DNA of 60,000 nt from Gnetum montanum (Eukaryota > Streptophyta > Gnetopsida > Gnetales > Gnetaceae), in contig MNCI01010754.1 of the NCBI GenBank assembly GCA_015680685.1, positions 64,001-124,000 on the forward strand, written 5' to 3'. How positions within the stretch are numbered: position 1 is the stretch's first letter; each line of letters begins with the position of its first letter. This document shows, in pieces, positions 59,891 to 60,000 of the stretch. The position numbers and the translations under genes were made by a program. The notes below the pieces were generated by a model, which was given only the letters and a program-made list of their open reading frames with translations, was not told the DNA's origin and made no database searches.

Positions 59891-60000
59891 ACACTTGTTA
59901 GAAGAAGAAATTTTGCAATTAAAATAAGTTATTAGTGTGCTTAAATTAATATATTTATTTTTAGAATGATTTTTAACCTTTAGGTTTTTCCAATGATGTT
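59891..60000 (-). other. E5 leader, runs out of window
   Basis: A/T-rich, between the gag start and the unseen 5' LTR. Confidence 0.5.

Larger units (their letters stand above)
1264..60000 (-). mobile_element. E5: Athila-like LTR retrotransposon, outermost, 5' end outside window
   Basis: Minus-strand element: gag, protease, RT, RNase H and integrase at 53.9-59.9 kb, 3' region at 49243-53838, then E1, then the coiled-coil ORF and 3' LTR at 1264-4589. Joining the two halves is an inference: same strand, same family as E1, and collinear homology with the E1 3' region across the junction (47.0-47.7 kb matching 49.8-50.5 kb; 48.25-48.4 kb matching 2.2-2.35 kb). No E1 target duplication confirms it. 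A single RNase H and the RT and protease motifs point to Athila rather than Tat. Confidence 0.6.

Overview
This window looks like intergenic DNA from a plant with a very large genome. Almost everything from base 1264 to 60000 is decayed LTR retrotransposon sequence, stacked by insertion inside insertion. A gymnosperm would fit the old, stop-ridden, uncleared copies, but the species cannot be fixed from sequence alone. No intact protein gene, tRNA, rRNA or CRISPR array was found. All element names (E1-E5, S1) are labels used only here.

Layout. Bases 1-1263 hold a LINE reverse-transcriptase remnant and a fragment resembling a plant CCR4-type deadenylase (EEP nuclease) pseudogene. The pseudogene is cut at 1263 by the 3' LTR of E5, an Athila-like Ty3/gypsy element on the minus strand. 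E5 appears to span the rest of the window: 3' LTR 1264-2196, a coiled-coil ORF at 2432-4492, a 3' region at 49243-53838, pol at 53.9-57.5 kb, gag at 57.6-59.9 kb, and a 5' end outside the window. Inside E5 sits E1 (4590-49242, plus strand, same family), a gag-pro derivative that has lost RT, RNase H and integrase. E1's coding region is cut by E2 (8636-46197, TSD GTGTG), a Tat-type element with a second archaeal-type RNase H domain. E2 carries two further insertions: E3 (9784-20095, TSD TAGCT) in its 5' LTR, and E4 (31683-40984, TSD CCATT/CCATC) between its two RNase H domains. E3 and E4 relate to E2 but have only gag and protease. E5 also carries S1 (50714-53443, TSD ATTTC), an LTR-ended insertion that includes an assembly gap.

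How the parts relate. E2 is the only Tat-type copy here with a complete pol order, so E3 and E4 were presumably mobilised by E2-like partners; likewise E1 by E5-like partners. In E2, E3 and E4 the non-coding regions carry short tandem units, each a small hairpin followed by TAAACTAGCA, and several stems differ by compensating changes. E2 has three such arrays, flanking an antisense spliced gene and pol. E3 and E4 have one composite array exactly where that gene and pol are missing.

Most novel. (1) A decayed minus-strand gene with about eight exons and consensus GT-AG introns in the 5.6-kb spacer between protease and RT of E2. (2) The hairpin arrays and the deletions they appear to have mediated. 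(3) A coiled-coil ORF in the env position of E5. (4) Decay in which reading frames survive for kilobases while stops are mostly TAG at Gln/Trp positions, as expected from deamination at methylated CHG sites.
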